The position numbers and the translations under genes are program-made. A stretch of DNA of 61,682 nucleotides from Bryobacteraceae bacterium (GTDB taxonomy: Bacteria; Acidobacteriota; Terriglobia; Bryobacterales; Bryobacteraceae): contig JAICJH010000039.1 of the NCBI GenBank assembly GCA_025928545.1, positions 1 to 61,682 of the forward strand. Reading direction: 5' to 3'. Of the stretch, positions 1 to 9,078 are shown piece by piece. Numbering within the stretch: the stretch's first letter is position 1; every line of letters starts with the position of its first letter. Below the pieces are notes generated by a model. It was given only the letters and a program-made list of their open reading frames with translations, searched no databases and was not told the origin of the DNA.

Positions 1-141
1 ACTGATGAACTGGAAACTGCCATCTACAAATGGCTGGCAACCTGGAATGGCAAACCAACTCCGTTCGTCTGGAAGGCCTCTGCCGACGTCATTCTCGACA
101 AGGTTCGGCGGTGTAAAGAATTATCTAAGACAGGAGACTAG
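1..141 (+). mobile_element. IS630-family transposase, C-terminal fragment (cut by window edge)
   Basis: Frame 1 is open from the first base to a TAG at 139-141 and encodes 46 residues. The stretch WNGKPTPFVWKASADVILDKV followed by RRCKEL is the usual end of IS630-family DDE transposases, where a Trp-rich F-V-W segment precedes a final Arg/Lys-rich helix. The catalytic part lies outside the window, so I cannot tell whether the element is intact. It lies 38 bp from the stop of the neighbouring minus-strand gene and marks this end of the accessory block. I did not identify the terminal inverted repeat. Confidence 0.85.
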
Positions 142-179
142 TTTAGCCTAGCAGCCGGACGTAACATAGCTAGCCACCT

Positions 180-1790
180 TCAAGACTTCCACATCGCAGG
201 TACACGAGAAAGAAACAAGCCCCCTAACGCCCAAATTGCTGCGGCGACCAGCACTACAGTAAGCTCACGTCTGACCGTGCGATCCTCATGATGCAACCGG
301 ACCACGTAAGCCGAAGCAATGGCAAAGCACAACATGCCCGTAAATATCCATAGTTCAGCAAAGTGAAGCATCTCCCCTAAGATTTTGAAGAATTCGAAGG
401 TATAAAAACCCACGATAAATACTTCGATCTGACCAATCCGATCTTGTGTGCTTTTAATCTGCTCGTTTTGCTGGGTCGACTGGTCATCGCGAAGTGTTCG
501 GTGGAGGCTCCCGATCAATTCATGAATACGTTGCGCACTTTGTGCCAACCGGTAACAGCGGTTCACGGATTCCCGTCGGCTTACGTCAATCAGATAACCA
601 TGAATTTCGAATAGCCGAAACCGTTTCCACACTTCTCCCAAATCCTCGGGTCGCCGAATCACGTCGAGCAAGAATGCATGGCACAGCAATCGCTGTGCGA
701 TTGAAATTAGCATTGGAAAGGCATACTTCGTTTGGATGACAAAAACGCGCTCGGCATCGAAGGTACCCCCATAGACTTGCTTCGAAAACTGAGACGCAAC
801 CAGGTGAGCAGCACCCAAATAGGAATAGGCAGCAACGTGATTCTCATACAGTACTTCGAAAGGTACGCCAGGACTACCTAGAGCGTGGGCACTCTCTTCT
901 ATTTGAGAAAGTGCCGCCGCAAGGCGAATCGCCTCGACGTTGATAGATGGTTCCTGGAAATTCGTTCCGAGAGGATACACTAACACCGAATGACATAAGA
1001 ACTGCTCTTGGTCGTGGCGTATAAGGCCATTCAGTGGAGTAAGGAGCAAATCCTTCAGTTCTGCGAGTGTCCAACTCTGGCCCCTTGACCCGAGCCGGGC
1101 AGCAATATTATTCGCTTCGAGGGGCAACTCCCGAACTTCGGGAACGTGTGGGCTGGGCACGCACAGATGCGCGTCCGTTTCAGACGATTGTATTCGTAGT
1201 CTGGGGCAGCGATTACTCGTCTGCGACAGGTGGTAGCAAAGATCCTGCGCTTCGTTCGGGGGGATCGTGATGTCGCTGGGGGTCTCGATCTGAATTGAAA
1301 GGATACCGACCCTATCGTGCAACAGATAAAATTCTACGGGCCGCGTAGCATGGAATAACAGCGCGCGCGAGAGCGGCCGCCTTCCTGTACTGTTCTTGCG
1401 CCAAGTCTCCTCATGTTCCCCGTTCAACACCACGACCATTTTCCGATTTGCCAAGTCGAGCCACGAATCCCGAAGAGACTGAGCAAGGACGAAGCATTCC
1501 GGGGGGCGCTGAAACTCCGGTCTGATGTATTGAAACTCTAAAACTGAGTGCGGATCGTCATCCAGCGGTGCCCGTCCGTCGAATTGCGGAAAAAGAAAGA
1601 GCTTTGCTTCTTCAAGCATCTCGCTCGTGGATTTCGCGGGTGGAAGAACACGTTGCCATACTTTACACGACGCTGCTCCCCACGTGGCATTTTCTATCCC
1701 TGCTACTACCTCGACCCGCGATGAAAAATTCTCGATGAGGACCGGGTAAAACAATCGCAGGCTAAAGTGCTCAGCGTTTAGTAGTGGCAT
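180..1790 (-). CDS. Unknown 536-aa protein with two C-terminal membrane helices; third gene of candidate conflict operon
   Basis: I do not recognise a named family. The first ~430 residues look soluble with no signal peptide. Residues ~430-475 look helical and Gln/Glu-rich (possible coiled coil). Two hydrophobic helices follow at about 479-497 and 510-527, joined by a short basic loop with HHEDRTVRRE, and the protein ends a few residues later. This topology (large cytosolic domain, coiled coil, hairpin of two helices at the end) resembles CorA-like or RMD1/DUF155-like membrane proteins, but I see no GMN motif. It starts 62 nt after the stop of the 514-aa ATPase gene on the same strand, so co-transcription is likely. 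Inference: membrane-anchored partner or effector of the two ATPases. No strong Shine-Dalgarno is visible, so the start is uncertain. Confidence 0.7.
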   Translation of the reverse strand: MPLLNAEHFSLRLFYPVLIENFSSRVEVVAGIENATWGAASCKVWQRVLPPAKSTSEMLEEAKLFLFPQFDGRAPLDDDPHSVLEFQYIRPEFQRPPECFVLAQSLRDSWLDLANRKMVVVLNGEHEETWRKNSTGRRPLSRALLFHATRPVEFYLLHDRVGILSIQIETPSDITIPPNEAQDLCYHLSQTSNRCPRLRIQSSETDAHLCVPSPHVPEVRELPLEANNIAARLGSRGQSWTLAELKDLLLTPLNGLIRHDQEQFLCHSVLVYPLGTNFQEPSINVEAIRLAAALSQIEESAHALGSPGVPFEVLYENHVAAYSYLGAAHLVASQFSKQVYGGTFDAERVFVIQTKYAFPMLISIAQRLLCHAFLLDVIRRPEDLGEVWKRFRLFEIHGYLIDVSRRESVNRCYRLAQSAQRIHELIGSLHRTLRDDQSTQQNEQIKSTQDRIGQIEVFIVGFYTFEFFKILGEMLHFAELWIFTGMLCFAIASAYVVRLHHEDRTVRRELTVVLVAAAIWALGGLFLSRVPAMWKS

Positions 1791-1852
1791 GTTTTGTAGT
1801 GGGCATTTTTCAGGATCGTTACGCTAGTTCAGCCGGCAAGAAAACCAGGCGG

Positions 1853-3397
1853 CTAATCCGACTTCTCTTGGGAACGCTCCCACTGAGAGACGCGGTCGAA
1901 GATCAACCTGCAGATCTGCTCTGCGGTTATCCTATCCTCGCGAGGAATGAACTCGTCATTGGAGTGTGCCATCGGGCGCCGGACCCATGAAAGGAGTTCA
2001 AAACGGTCATTCCAGAGCTTCTTACCGTCTCCTAGAATAGGTGACAATGACGACCAATGGGCGCTTATAAACGGCATATACTCTGATGGGTTCGCGTAAT
2101 CGAGCAGATTCGAAGCAGATGCTGCAGGATTGCGATTGAGGAAAGCACTGCGTCGTGATTCGAGATCGCCCAAAACCTGCGCTAGCTGAGGATGGACCTC
2201 AATTGCTTTTGAAGACCACTCCAGGCATTCGTAACGGGCGCTCAGCACCGCGTCGAGCAACCTCCGAATACTCTTTTCGGCGTTCGTCCACAAGGGCCAG
2301 AGATCGACCTCGCGGTGAAGATCCTTTAAAACTCCATAAAAGTGGGGGGAGAACGTCGTGAATTCCTTCTTTTCACCCTCCTGCAGGATTCCGTATTGTT
2401 TTAACTGGCTTACTGCGGCCGGTTTCACATCGATTCGGGGGCCGAAGATCACGCCCAAAAGCGTATTCCTGAGATCGCGCTCTGTCAGCAGATCAAGCAC
2501 ATGCGTATATTCTCGGAACAGCATCGGTTCCGAGGCCGCGATTATATCCGGAATGTTTAGCATAGAACTCGTAAGCCATTGAAAGGCGGCTTGAAAGGCA
2601 AAACCTGTTCCGAAGTAAGGTTGGTTGCCGCAATAATACGCAATCAAGGGATCCAGCTCTTCACGTGGGAGCGTGGTTTCGTCGAGAGGAGAGAGTAATT
2701 CGGTCATTTCCTCGGAAGTAAAACAAGGAACTTGAAGTTCCATGAATATCCCGTCCAAGGTCGAATTTCCGGGGCAGGCCACATCTTCGATTTCAGCTAC
2801 AGGACGCCGTGAAACTGTTACGAGGCAAATCCCCCAAGCCGCATTATTGGCTACTTCACGTAGCAGATGAAATGCAATTGGAAGTTCGGCAAACAATGTC
2901 CGCAGGTAGTCGAACTCGTCAAGCACTACAACAACGGTGAACCCCGCATCGCGAACGGAACCGAAAAACCGGGAGATCGCGTCATCGATATCGTCCCATT
3001 CGGCACCCGGGAGAATTTTCTTCAGATTATCTTGAATGAGCGGCAATAATGGCACCTGAGCCCCTCGCACGCAGGTCCCGACAACGGCGTTCAAGACCTC
3101 CCGGGCCATCTCCAGGAAGAGGTCTGCCGGCCGGCCTTTTTTCGATACGTTGACCCAGGCGGTCAGCACCTTCCGATGGGCAAGTTGTTCTTGAGGATCG
3201 ATGAATACATTCCAGGCAAGACTCGATTTGCCGATTCGGGGCATCCCAATAATGGCGAGGCTACCCGGTTGCTCCGTCTCCAAACAACGCTGCCGGGCAA
3301 AGCTGATTTGCCGGTGTCTTCCGACGAATTGCCGTCCTTTTGCGAGACCTCCGTGAAATGAAAAGGGATTAGGTCGTGCCATATCGGAAACGATCAT
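1853..3397 (-). CDS. AAA/STAND-like ATPase with C-terminal HEPN-like (Swt1-type) domain
   Basis: 514 aa. An N-terminal FVGR box precedes a Walker A motif (GMPRIGKS, residues 51-58) and a Walker B (VVVVLDE, 155-161); TVSRR at ~194-198 sits where a sensor-1 segment is expected. A winged-helix-like stretch follows at ~310-360. The last ~120 residues are helical and contain RRPMAH at 473-478, which fits the R-x4-H active-site motif of HEPN ribonucleases and resembles the R-N-P-x-A-H form of Swt1-type HEPN domains. It starts 9 nt after the 1466-aa ATPase gene, so the two are almost certainly co-transcribed. Known: ATPase-HEPN proteins are common in bacterial conflict systems. Inference: an NTP-gated RNase effector. 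The start could also be Met6. ATPase confidence is high; HEPN confidence is moderate. Confidence 0.8.
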   Translation of the reverse strand: MIVSDMARPNPFSFHGGLAKGRQFVGRHRQISFARQRCLETEQPGSLAIIGMPRIGKSSLAWNVFIDPQEQLAHRKVLTAWVNVSKKGRPADLFLEMAREVLNAVVGTCVRGAQVPLLPLIQDNLKKILPGAEWDDIDDAISRFFGSVRDAGFTVVVVLDEFDYLRTLFAELPIAFHLLREVANNAAWGICLVTVSRRPVAEIEDVACPGNSTLDGIFMELQVPCFTSEEMTELLSPLDETTLPREELDPLIAYYCGNQPYFGTGFAFQAAFQWLTSSMLNIPDIIAASEPMLFREYTHVLDLLTERDLRNTLLGVIFGPRIDVKPAAVSQLKQYGILQEGEKKEFTTFSPHFYGVLKDLHREVDLWPLWTNAEKSIRRLLDAVLSARYECLEWSSKAIEVHPQLAQVLGDLESRRSAFLNRNPAASASNLLDYANPSEYMPFISAHWSSLSPILGDGKKLWNDRFELLSWVRRPMAHSNDEFIPREDRITAEQICRLIFDRVSQWERSQEKSD

Positions 3398-3406
3398 GTG
3401 GTGTTC

Positions 3407-6400
3407 TTAAGCGTTGGCGTTCAACCATTCCTTAAATAGACCTACTCGAATACGGAACTTCCCTTTGCCCTGCTCCTGCAGAACATCGCGCTTGAGAAGG
3501 TCTTGAAGGATATCATCCGTCTCCAAAGTGGAGATGCCCGGAGCTGTAATTTGTGAACGATCGCAGTTACTGTAGGAATCTCGTCGGGTCTGGGCTGCAA
3601 TTTTTCCAAGAACTTCCACCACCTTTTCCGGATCGTAAATATTCATGTTGGCATCGCCTGTAGTAAGAAGTGCATCAAAATCTTCCTTTCGCAGACAACG
3701 GTCACCGCGAACCAGCAAGTCCTTCACTCGATCAATGTCGGGATCTGCGACAAAAGGGGCGCGGCGCTCATGCATGTATTGAACAAGATGATTGCAAAAG
3801 ATCTGGGTAAAGTACGGACTTCCTGCAGTGTACTCGAATACACGCTGAGCGGCCGGACCTTTGAATCGGCTTTCGAGCGGGATGCCTTCAGCACTCCGAA
3901 TCATGATAGGTTCTTCGATAAGTTGCAGTGCGGGTGTCTCCTCCAAGTAGTTGATTCGTTCGTGGAGACCGAGTTGGAACTCATTCGGGAAAAGGCTAAT
4001 GAAGTAAGGCATCGTATCTTGGCCGACTAGAACGGCGCTGAAATATCCCTGCTCCACAAGAGCTTTCCAATATTTCATAAAATCCGCTGGGATATCTTTA
4101 CGTTTAATCAGGGAATACAAATGAGAGAACTCATCGAGCAAAAGGATTAGCCGCGCCCGAAGGCCCGAAAAAAGGTTATTTTGGTAATAGTCCAAGGCGG
4201 CCCGCAGATATTCCTCGAAGATGATTTCGCCCGCTCTCATATCAGCCAAGGTGGGACATGGGAGTGGGCTTCGCCCATTAGGTGTGCGTCGACCAATATC
4301 CTGATCAATTGCGCTTGCGATCTTGTAAAGCAATACTGGAAGTTTAAACTCTGTGCCGACGCTGTAGATATTAAATGAGATTGGGATGAACGGAGCGGTA
4401 AACTGCTTCTGCAGATGATACAGAATAGATGATTTACCTGCACGTTTCTGGCCGTATAGAATGTGGCTCTTCCCGTCAGGAGAGTTGTTAATTGCGTCCC
4501 GAAACCGGGCAATTATATCAGAACGTCCAAAGAAATAACGATCATCCACTGCGATCTTTCCGACTAAGCCCGAATAGGGATTGTAAAAAGTCTCAAATCG
4601 ATCTGCCGCATACAGCCGGATGGAATCGGACTGGCTGTCAACGTCGAAGTGCTTTTTCATACGACTAGTGAATCTTACTCTCCATGCGAGTGCTACAAGT
4701 TCACTCTTGAGTCCTCGTGACGTGAGTTGGAGCGGGACGGTGACCGTACGCCGAGCGCCACCTTGCAGTGAGGATTCCTCTACGGCCTGCGGTACTTGGT
4801 AGTCGCCGTCTCGTGATGGAAGAACTTCTAAGACGACGTTGCTAGCGGGACTCTTACCCGCTGGATTTCGGATTTCGATTTGACAATCAATTCGACCGGT
4901 TGCAGGGTCGGGCGTATAACTTTGAATGAGAAGCGATGTTTCCAACCGGTCCGGTTCAGCGGCCTCCTGAACGCGAGCGAAATGCGCAAGGAGGGTTTCC
5001 CGCAGTTTTTCTAGATAGGGCTTGAACACTTCAATGGATATCGTCGTCGGGCGGTCACGATGATTGATCAAAAGTGCCTGAACACGTTGGTCAATAAGAT
5101 CGTGCAGACGCTCACGCTCAATATAGAGAGCTTCTTGGGAATAGTCGGAGATTTGTTCAAGCAAGCCAAGCAAGTCGTCCAGCCGACTCGAGTCGAGACC
5201 GTCTTTCAGTTCGGTCTTCTTGAGTTCGCGGATAGTTGACACCTGCGTTGATGTCGATTCGATGTTGCCTGCAAGCTGGAGCAGGACGGCCAACTGTGCC
5301 TGCGCTCGTTGCCATCGTTCGCTAAAATGTCGACGGGCGGGTTCCCACAGCTGTTCGCATGTCGCCGTCGGAGCGAACGAGATACCCGCATAATCCGATA
5401 GAGACTGTCGAAGTAGCTGATTCAATCTTGGATGATCTTTGACGCTTTCCAATATGCGCACGCGGATATTGCCGTTGGCAAGCGAAAGGCGCAACAGCCC
5501 CTCGGTAGTTTTTTGTCGAATCTGAGGTGTCGTTAAACAATGTTCCAACGCCTTAACCAGCGTCGGCAGGGTATCATCTAAGATGTCATTCTTGGGCGCA
5601 TACAACAGCATTAATAACTGCGTAAGGCGACGATTGCCGTTCCATTCTAGACCCTGCCTCATCTTGAATCCGGGGGGGTCCGTCCACGATAACGAAACAC
5701 CGAATGCCTCGCTATAGAATGCGCGGGCCACATCTATTGGAAGGTCAGATTGCAGCGACAGGTCTCCCATAAAGCCACAATATTGACGAAGCTCAACCTC
5801 AACTTCTGAGGGCTCGGCTTGCTGCAGATCAAGCATCATTCGAGCGCGGGCCAAGTGCGTGCCCGCCCGCTCGCGGAACCGTTTGCTGCCTGCTCCTTCA
5901 ATTATTCCCTTGAGTTTCCGGACGTCTTCCATCGTAAACGTCCTTTCTGAAACTTTCTTCTGCGGTACGTTGAGGTAATCGCACGCTTCTAACTGGGCAT
6001 CGAGAAAGGCGCTACGGCCTCCTCGCTCAACAACATCTTCTTCGAACTCAACCACCGCTCCAATCCGGCCACTCTTTTTCGCAATCAGCGTGTTCTCTAG
6101 TAATAACCGAATTTTGGGATCGTTTGATGAGATCGCAAGCGCGGCGCGGGCGTGATTTTCGGCTTCATCAAAACGTTGCGCCCGATAGCACGCATTCGCA
6201 AGATTCTTCAGTGCCGTCGCCCTGCGGTAAGCAGGCGACAACTCCACCGCTTTTTTCAGATAAGGTATGGCTGTAGCGTAATTGCTCCGATGGAATTCAA
6301 TCGAGCCTTGAAGGTTTGCGATGGAAAGGTGGTCGCTGACATTTGGACCGTGCTGCACCAATACATCTTGGGCCTCGTCATGGCGACCTCGCTGTTGCAA

Positions 6401-7807
6401 GAGCGATGCTAAGTCCTTTACAGCCGAAGAAAATGTGTCCTCGGTACGTATTGCAAGCCGAAAAAGCATTTCCGCTTTATCTAAGTCTTTGTCCCGGACC
6501 CACGCTTGATGTGCCTGACTATAGTAGGCTGTCGGCGGGGCTTGGGGTCCACGGCCCGGGCGAGCAACGAGACCCTCCTCATTGGCTCTTAAGGGGGCTA
6601 AAGGTCGTGCCTTGGCTTTATTGATTAGGTCTTTGAGCTCTTGTGGGACAACCATTTGCCGTTCACCTAAATTTCCCAACGCGTCATGCACCGCTTGCCG
6701 TGCGGGAAACCGGGATGTCGGGTCTTCAAGGACGCGGTCGACTCGCTCACTGTGACCTTCTTCTACTGCAACAAAAACTGTGGCCTCCCAGATCATTTCC
6801 GCTGTGACCGCGGCTTTTTCCTTAAGCGCGTACTCGTAAAAAACCGGTAAAAGGTCGTAAACGCGGCTCTCTGTCATGAGTTGCACGAATACCCGCCATG
6901 AATCAACATGAAATCGCGGCGACTCCATACAAAAACAGCGACCCAGCGCGATCTGGGCTATTGCTCTTTGCTGTCGGTGAAAAGCGGCGATTCCTGCATT
7001 GTGCCATGCTGAAAAATTTTCGCTTGTTACGGCAGCGTCGATAAACTCCGCAGTGGCTGCTTTAGGATTCTCCATCTGCATAAAATAACAGCCCAAATTA
7101 TAATGCGCCTCCCATAACCTCGGATAAAGCCTTAGCAGTCCTTGCATACCGCCTAAAAGAGCATTTGCGTGAGTGACGTCAGCAACGTTCTTGCCGTGAC
7201 CCCACAGTTGATAGCATCGATCAAATTCGCCTATCAGTTCCGCCTTCTGCGGAAGGGTGAGGCCAAGATCTAATAGTCGATTGTCGTCCGGGCGGGTGAT
7301 CGGAGGCATACACTCCGGTTGTGCGGATGCTATTGCGCGACGAACACGGGCTGCGATATCCAAAGCTCGCTGGACGCTGGAAATCGACTGAGAGACCTCG
7401 GGGGTCCCGCTAACTTTGGGCGCAACAGCTTGCGCAGCTTCAAACATCGGGACTTCGGTCACAGACGGCGCGTATCCATCCACTTCGGTTGATGGATGGC
7501 GCGGAGCTAACTGCCCGGGAGCTTTGGCACCCGGAACCACTGCTTCAACCCCACCGAGCAAGGAAGCAAAAACCAAAACATCGCCATGCGTTGAACGCAC
7601 CTTGAGGTATCCGATCGTGAGCTCAATGAGTTCACCCTCAACTACCTGTCCGCTAGTCAAGTAAATCTTCAGTGTCGTTCCGAGCGGGAAGCTCGTCTGA
7701 ACAGCAATAATTGGGTTGCTCAAGGTTTTATGATCCGTCGAGAGTTCTTGATTATGATAGCCTGAACAGCCGCGAGATTCGAGACAACGGAATTTGGAGC
7801 CACACAT
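3407..7807 (-). CDS. Giant LSm-like/TPR/STAND-like ATPase (1466 aa)
   Basis: Order of regions: residues ~42-92 form a small beta-rich segment (LKIYLTSGQVVEGELIEL, then a hydrophobic strand) resembling an LSm/Hfq or SH3-like barrel; a Pro/Ala linker to ~165; TPR-like helices at ~185-300 and ~425-575 (NLGCYF, AIPYLKKAVELSP, FDEAENHARAAL); a long helical region to ~950; a beta-rich domain at ~955-1065; then an NTPase with NPYSG...YFFGR at ~1076-1095, Walker A GQKRAGKS at 1119-1126, Walker B ILLLDE at 1221-1226, and a winged-helix-like tail. The NPY...FFGR lead-in is typical of bacterial STAND-type NTPases. The ATG has AAGG just upstream, but TTG at codon 29 is an alternative. It heads the three-gene minus-strand block. 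Inference: sensor/scaffold of a conflict system. The sequence is more AT-rich than the rest of the window. Confidence 0.8.
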   Translation of the reverse strand: MCGSKFRCLESRGCSGYHNQELSTDHKTLSNPIIAVQTSFPLGTTLKIYLTSGQVVEGELIELTIGYLKVRSTHGDVLVFASLLGGVEAVVPGAKAPGQLAPRHPSTEVDGYAPSVTEVPMFEAAQAVAPKVSGTPEVSQSISSVQRALDIAARVRRAIASAQPECMPPITRPDDNRLLDLGLTLPQKAELIGEFDRCYQLWGHGKNVADVTHANALLGGMQGLLRLYPRLWEAHYNLGCYFMQMENPKAATAEFIDAAVTSENFSAWHNAGIAAFHRQQRAIAQIALGRCFCMESPRFHVDSWRVFVQLMTESRVYDLLPVFYEYALKEKAAVTAEMIWEATVFVAVEEGHSERVDRVLEDPTSRFPARQAVHDALGNLGERQMVVPQELKDLINKAKARPLAPLRANEEGLVARPGRGPQAPPTAYYSQAHQAWVRDKDLDKAEMLFRLAIRTEDTFSSAVKDLASLLQQRGRHDEAQDVLVQHGPNVSDHLSIANLQGSIEFHRSNYATAIPYLKKAVELSPAYRRATALKNLANACYRAQRFDEAENHARAALAISSNDPKIRLLLENTLIAKKSGRIGAVVEFEEDVVERGGRSAFLDAQLEACDYLNVPQKKVSERTFTMEDVRKLKGIIEGAGSKRFRERAGTHLARARMMLDLQQAEPSEVEVELRQYCGFMGDLSLQSDLPIDVARAFYSEAFGVSLSWTDPPGFKMRQGLEWNGNRRLTQLLMLLYAPKNDILDDTLPTLVKALEHCLTTPQIRQKTTEGLLRLSLANGNIRVRILESVKDHPRLNQLLRQSLSDYAGISFAPTATCEQLWEPARRHFSERWQRAQAQLAVLLQLAGNIESTSTQVSTIRELKKTELKDGLDSSRLDDLLGLLEQISDYSQEALYIERERLHDLIDQRVQALLINHRDRPTTISIEVFKPYLEKLRETLLAHFARVQEAAEPDRLETSLLIQSYTPDPATGRIDCQIEIRNPAGKSPASNVVLEVLPSRDGDYQVPQAVEESSLQGGARRTVTVPLQLTSRGLKSELVALAWRVRFTSRMKKHFDVDSQSDSIRLYAADRFETFYNPYSGLVGKIAVDDRYFFGRSDIIARFRDAINNSPDGKSHILYGQKRAGKSSILYHLQKQFTAPFIPISFNIYSVGTEFKLPVLLYKIASAIDQDIGRRTPNGRSPLPCPTLADMRAGEIIFEEYLRAALDYYQNNLFSGLRARLILLLDEFSHLYSLIKRKDIPADFMKYWKALVEQGYFSAVLVGQDTMPYFISLFPNEFQLGLHERINYLEETPALQLIEEPIMIRSAEGIPLESRFKGPAAQRVFEYTAGSPYFTQIFCNHLVQYMHERRAPFVADPDIDRVKDLLVRGDRCLRKEDFDALLTTGDANMNIYDPEKVVEVLGKIAAQTRRDSYSNCDRSQITAPGISTLETDDILQDLLKRDVLQEQGKGKFRIRVGLFKEWLNANA

Positions 7808-7874
7808 GGGCCTTCAGTCGCTCGATTAGCCGAAGACAGATTGAACCTATTCCCGGTGCTGCGGCTTAAGAAGC

Positions 7875-7906
7875 ATCTAAATGACATGACAGATCTAAGT
7901 GACATG
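7875..7906. repeat. Two-copy tandem repeat, 14-nt unit, 18-nt period
   Basis: ATCTAAATGACATG (7875-7888) recurs as ATCTAAGTGACATG (7893-7906) with one mismatch. The pair lies 68-100 bp upstream of the ATG of the 1466-aa ATPase gene. It could be a paired operator for that operon, or the multiple-repeat end of a lost transposon. No transposase gene was recognised beside it. Confidence 0.6.
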
Positions 7907-8437
7907 GTACGGCACGATCACATCCTTTTGTTGAGATCACCCCTCCAGTCATCCGACAGCGGCACGGATTAGGGAATGACATACCAGCAGGATACTCTTC
8001 GATAAGAAGGCTCTTTTGCTTGCTCCAGTAAGTGAATGGCTGATTTATTCACGAGCAAAGGCGTGTGAGTTGTTGAGGGCAGGAAGATCTGTGAGGGCGC
8101 AGCGCAGGGTGTGCTGATTCTAGTAAAAAGCTATTCCGCCGGACCTGATGCACTGCCAGCGCGAGCTGCTGGAGAGTTGACCGAGGATAGCAATTGGCCA
8201 GAGCGCCAGTGCCACCTGTTACCGGCTATCCGGCTGCTGGGCCGCCTCGATCCGATCTCCCCAAGGCAGATTGAAGTGATTCAGCGCAATCGCCGCGGCA
8301 AGTCGAAAACACGTCGGCATTCTCGTCACCGAACCGTTCTCGACACCTTGTCGCTGTGCCGTTCCCTCGAAAGCCTTCCAGCCGGGCGATTCAAGATCCA
8401 TAGCTCTGAAATCTACCGGCGGTTTGGTTCACTCAGC

Positions 8438-8507
8438 GATCTCTTCAACTTGCGGCCCGTCGATTCGTTCGACCCACGCTTTCCTGCGCCGCAAAGTTGA
8501 AGAGATC
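8438..8507. repeat. Long inverted repeat, 19/20-nt arms
   Basis: The left arm GATCTCTTCAACTTGCGGC (8438-8456) is the reverse complement of the right arm GCCGCAAAGTTGAAGAGATC (8488-8507) apart from one inserted A/T; the spacer is 31 nt. As RNA it would fold into a strong stem, but no U-run follows, so a simple intrinsic terminator is unlikely. It could be the facing ends of a small non-autonomous element, or a recombination or protein-binding site. It stands in the gene-poor gap next to the accessory block. Confidence 0.7.
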
Positions 8508-9078
8508 TTTGTCAATTCTTCCAAAACTTCTCCCGCCAATGACATTGGATCGGTTAGCGGAGGCGAGGCCAGAGCGTGTTCCTTCGAAAATGAATCGTTC
8601 TATCTTCCTGATAGCAAAAGATCGCCGCCATGTCGCCGCCCCGTTTCAGTAAACCGACACCTGATTTTCATCCCCCGTTGTGGCGACCCGCCATGAGCCA
8701 TTCACAACGAAATAAAATCCCCGCATCTGCCTGATCCAAAACACCTTACCGCCAAAACTCTATCTCCGCCAACCCCGATTTCTCGACACCTTAATGTACA
8801 GTCGAATCGGTAATGAAAATGCGACACCTGCAACCAATTAACGGCTCACCGGAATCCGCCCCACCAACCGCGACACCCAGGCACGCCCAGGCCGCCCCCA
8901 TACCGCCAGCCAACCCGTGGCCTCCCGCCGCCAAAAAAATGCCCGTACCAAGCGAACCCGCCACCCTGAACAAAACAAAGGAACTCCCAAAATTCACGAA
9001 CCCACTTCGAGGCCTGACTAACCCGGGAAAACACCCAGCCGGACCCGAAAAGCCGCTCCCAACACCCGCGGCCACGCC

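Larger units (their letters stand above)
7808..9078. other. About 1.27 kb without a convincing gene
   Basis: The stretch between the 1466-aa ATPase gene and the methyltransferase holds several short open frames on both strands, but none has a recognisable motif, and the glycine-rich minus frame at 8791-9075 looks compositional. The only structures I can support are the tandem repeat at 7875-7906 and the inverted repeat at 8438-8507. Composition shifts from AT-richer to GC-rich across it, so it is a plausible edge of a transferred block, perhaps with degraded transposon sequence. Confidence 0.5.

Noticed and set aside
180..7807. Restriction-modification system
   Set aside because: No methyltransferase, endonuclease or helicase motif in the three proteins.
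8791..9075. 94-aa glycine-rich minus frame after the methyltransferase
   Set aside because: Low-complexity Gly/Ala/Phe composition from GC-rich DNA; no recognisable family.
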